Below, piece after piece: positions 61,982 through 64,000 of a DNA stretch of 64,000 nt. The DNA lies in assembly GCA_945873955.1 (NCBI GenBank), contig CAMCFA010000004.1, positions 1-64,000 on the forward strand. Reading direction: 5' to 3'. Source of the DNA: an uncultured Clostridia bacterium (GTDB taxonomy: Bacteria > Bacillota > Clostridia > Oscillospirales > Ruminococcaceae). The notes beneath the pieces are model-generated. The model saw only the letters and a list, made by a program, of their open reading frames with translations. It ran no database searches and was not told where the DNA came from. The first letter of the stretch is position 1. Each line of letters starts with the position of its first letter. Position numbers and translations under genes: made by a program.

Positions 61982-63379
61982 TCAAATAAGCTCTCTGCCC
62001 ATAAGCACGCCCATTACCGACGCCATCATCAGACCCCTTGTCCAGCCGCTGGAGTCGCCGAGGCAGTGCAGACCCTGTACATTTGTGTTGAAATGCTCGT
62101 CCATATTTATGCGGTTGCTGTAAAACTTCAGCTCCGGGGAATAAAGCAACGTTTCACGGCTTGCGAATCCCGGAACGACGTTATCCACCGCTTTGATGAA
62201 GTTTATGATGTTCGTCATAGTGCGGTAGGGCATAGCCGAGGTGATATCTCCCGCAACCGCGTCCGGGAGGGTGGGCTTCACGTTGGAGAAGGTCAGTTCC
62301 TTTTCCCATGTGCGCTTTCCGTCAAGAATATCGCCGAAACGCTGCACCATGATGTGGCCGCTTCCCAGCATATTCGTCAACTCGCCGACCTTCTGCGCGA
62401 ATTCGATAGGCTGATTGAACGGCACGGAAAAGTTGTGGGAGCAGAGAATAGCAAGATTAGTGTTCTCGGATTTCAGCTCCTTGTAGCTGTGACCATTCAC
62501 GACGGCAAGATTGTTGTCGTAGTTCTCCTGACTTACAAATCCGCCGGGATTCTGGCAGAAAGTGCGCACCTTGTTCTTGAACGGCAGCGGATAACCGATC
62601 AGCTTTGACTCGTACAGAACGGCGTTTATCTCGTCCATGATCTCGTTGCGGACTTCCACCCGCACGCCGACATCAACAGTGCCGGGGCGGTGTTCGATAT
62701 CATGCGTCTGACAGATCTTTTCCAGCCAGTCCGCGCCCTTACGTCCGGTGGCAACGACTATCTCGCTGCCGTAAATGGTTTCGCTGTTTCTGCCGTCCTT
62801 GCTGTCGGAGATAACAACGCCTTTGCATACGCCGTCCTCAATGATGATATCGTCGCAGTTCTTATTGAAAAGAATGTCAACGCCGTTTTCAATGAGGTAT
62901 TTCTCAATTCGGAGGTAAAGCTGCTGCGCCATTTCCGTACCAAGATGACGGATAGGGCAGTCTACCAGCTTGAGGTTAGCTTGGATAGCTTTCTTGCGTA
63001 TCTCCCGAATCTTGTCGGGGTCGCTTATGCCCTCGATATGCGTATCAGCGCCGAATTCAAGGTATATTTTGTCGGTATAATTTATCGTTTCCTGCGCCTT
63101 TTGTTCGCCGATAAGCTCCGGCAGATTTCCGCCTACCTCGCTGGAAAGGGACAGCTTTCCGTCCGAGAATGCGCCGGCGCCGGAAAATCCGGTGGTGATA
63201 TGGCAGTAGGGCTTGCAGTTCATGCAAACGTGGGTCTTGCTTTTGGGGCAGCTTCTATTCTCGACAGAAGCGCCCTTTTCAATAATTATTATTTTTTTGT
63301 CGGTTTTGTTGCGGACCATTTCAATGGCAGTGAAAATACCCGCAGGACCTGCGCCGACTATCACTACATCATATTTCAT
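61982..63379 (-). CDS. COG2509-type FAD-dependent oxidoreductase
   Basis: 465 residues. N-terminal VVIVGAGPAGIFTAIEM binds FAD; a cysteine set (CPKSKTHVCMNCKPYC) follows at about 44-60, then FSGAGAFSDGKL, and near the C-terminus CLGDSSGWTRGLMMASVMG. This matches a widespread family of uncharacterized flavoproteins (COG2509). The Cys set might bind an iron-sulfur cluster or be redox active. Substrate unknown. Confidence 0.88.
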   Translation of the reverse strand: MKYDVVIVGAGPAGIFTAIEMVRNKTDKKIIIIEKGASVENRSCPKSKTHVCMNCKPYCHITTGFSGAGAFSDGKLSLSSEVGGNLPELIGEQKAQETINYTDKIYLEFGADTHIEGISDPDKIREIRKKAIQANLKLVDCPIRHLGTEMAQQLYLRIEKYLIENGVDILFNKNCDDIIIEDGVCKGVVISDSKDGRNSETIYGSEIVVATGRKGADWLEKICQTHDIEHRPGTVDVGVRVEVRNEIMDEINAVLYESKLIGYPLPFKNKVRTFCQNPGGFVSQENYDNNLAVVNGHSYKELKSENTNLAILCSHNFSVPFNQPIEFAQKVGELTNMLGSGHIMVQRFGDILDGKRTWEKELTFSNVKPTLPDAVAGDITSAMPYRTMTNIINFIKAVDNVVPGFASRETLLYSPELKFYSNRINMDEHFNTNVQGLHCLGDSSGWTRGLMMASVMGVLMGRELI

Positions 63380-63481
63380 TTGTTCTTTCTGCCTCGCTGA
63401 GCGGATAATATCTCTTTGTATGTTTGACTGTTGTTGATATATGTTTCATCTTCGTTGATGAAACGATACAATACAACTATA

Positions 63482-63510
63482 AATTTATCACTTTTTTTAC
63501 ATATTGTCAA
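63482..63510 (-). promoter_or_regulatory. Promoter of the FAD protein/xpt operon
   Basis: On the minus strand TTGACA (63510-63505), 17-base spacer, TAAATT (63487-63482). Confidence 0.6.
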
Positions 63511-63669
63511 CAGAAAAACAACATAAATCCACTGGAAAATTATTTTTTCGTCATTCTTTACAAAAAAGGGTGTACTGCGCATGGTGAATTGGCGGCACGC
63601 GGCTTGTTACAGCGGGTGGTGAACCTCACAGATACGCCATGCCAATATATGCCAATCTTGCTATCCCTA

Positions 63670-63698
63670 TTGACTTTTTCAGTTTTTTATGCTAGAAT
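63670..63698 (+). promoter_or_regulatory. Promoter of the truncated ABC gene
   Basis: TTGACT (63670-63675), 17-base spacer, TAGAAT (63693-63698). Confidence 0.7.
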
Positions 63699-63701
63699 GT
63701 T

Positions 63702-63758
63702 ATCTGGTTAGTTGTTGCTAACCAGATTTGTTAATGATAAGTTAGAGTATGCTAACTT
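63702..63758 (+). promoter_or_regulatory. Tandem operator-like dyads
   Basis: ATCTGGTTAG-TTGTTG-CTAACCAGAT (63702-63727) and AAGTTAG-AGTATG-CTAACTT (63739-63758) share GTTAG-N6-CTAAC with centres 34 bases apart, just after the -10. Typical of a dimeric MarR/TetR-type repressor; the regulator is not in the window. Confidence 0.6.
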
Positions 63759-63777
63759 GTTGTGAAAGAGGTTTCCA

Positions 63778-64000
63778 ATGATAAAGAAAAGACTTATACA
63801 AATCGTTCCGCGGTCAAAGAAGTATATAGCTGCGAATGTTCTGTGCCAGCTTGTGGGACTTGCGGCAAGCATTGTTACGGTGTACGCGATTGCCTCATAT
63901 CTGCAAAAACTGTGGATCGGAATGGCTGCCGGAAGTGAACTTGCGGCGCTGATTGTCACAGCGCTTTTGGCGGTGGCAGTGCGGGCGGTCTGCCTGTATT
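63778..64000 (+). CDS. ABC exporter, N-terminal part (runs off the window)
   Basis: 74 codons are visible from ATG 63778 (AAAGAGG upstream): MIKKRLIQIVPRSKKYIAAN followed by two hydrophobic segments (about 18-42 and 52-74) with LVGLAASIVTVYAIASYL. This start resembles CydD/CydC-like fused membrane-ATPase exporters. The ATPase part would lie beyond the window, so the assignment is tentative. Confidence 0.6.
   Translation, partial: MIKKRLIQIVPRSKKYIAANVLCQLVGLAASIVTVYAIASYLQKLWIGMAAGSELAALIVTALLAVAVRAVCLY

Noticed and set aside
63376-63582. Small ORF overlapping the start of the COG2509 gene by ATGA
   Set aside because: Its only ATG lies upstream of the predicted transcription start, internal starts lack ribosome sites, and the peptide has no recognisable features; possibly leader-like but unsupported.

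Overview
The window looks like the chromosome of an anaerobic, low-to-mid GC Gram-positive bacterium of the Clostridia, most like the gut Ruminococcus/Oscillospiraceae group. Supporting signs are strong AGGAGG ribosome sites, sigma-A promoters (TTGACA-17-TATAAT), an Rnf complex in the clostridial order CDGEAB with neighbouring NusG-II and Gx-transporter genes, a BMP/Nup nucleoside transporter, and cytoplasmic GH27 and GH2 glycosidases. This is inference from gene content; no rRNA or tRNA is present to confirm it.

Left third (1 to about 20.57 kb): two integrative mobilizable elements sit in tandem at the 3' end of guaA. Element 1 (window start to 13166, left end not in the window) carries a three-gene DNA methylase/GIY-YIG-helicase module, a gene-free repeat block, a regulator with four HTH units, an RHH/MobL relaxase pair, an excisionase and integrase, an RHH protein, a RepA-like ATPase and an AT-rich nuclease-like cargo gene. 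Element 2 (13157-20567) carries a MobV relaxase with a candidate oriT, an XRE-membrane/PAP2 cargo pair, a P4/D5-type primase-helicase beside a GTAC-word array, an excisionase-like gene, an XRE repressor with divergent promoters, and an integrase next to guaA. Both elements end in ATTCCCACTC, which is the last codons of guaA, and each has arm-type repeats of 11-bp period.

Purine region (20.5-33.0 kb, minus strand): purE, purC, a purF paralogue lacking the catalytic Cys, purF, purM, a decayed gene and its intact relative, purN, two accessory genes, an archaeal-type IMP cyclohydrolase (purO), a stand-alone AICAR transformylase and guaA. purD, purL and purB are not here. The leader upstream of purE holds a 31-codon ORF and an intrinsic terminator, with a competing pairing that suggests attenuation.

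Centre (33.0-44.4 kb): an HD-domain protein and a GH27 enzyme on the minus strand, then on the plus strand a duplicated lipoprotein, ApbE flavin transferase and rnfCDGEAB. RnfG is double-length with two FMN-attachment motifs, so this locus seems built for extra flavin carriers.

Right third (44.4-64 kb): lacZ-type beta-galactosidase, a TraX/7TM/PAS/GGDEF fusion with an EAL partner, an SDR enzyme, an ABC-2 exporter operon with its own leader peptide and terminator, a nucleoside ABC transporter (BMP lipoprotein, ATPase, two permeases), xpt and a COG2509 flavoprotein. The nucleoside transporter and xpt are salvage partners of the purine operon. The window ends in a truncated ABC exporter gene. 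Two foldback repeats with ATACTAAT ends lie at 56.0 and 61.2 kb.
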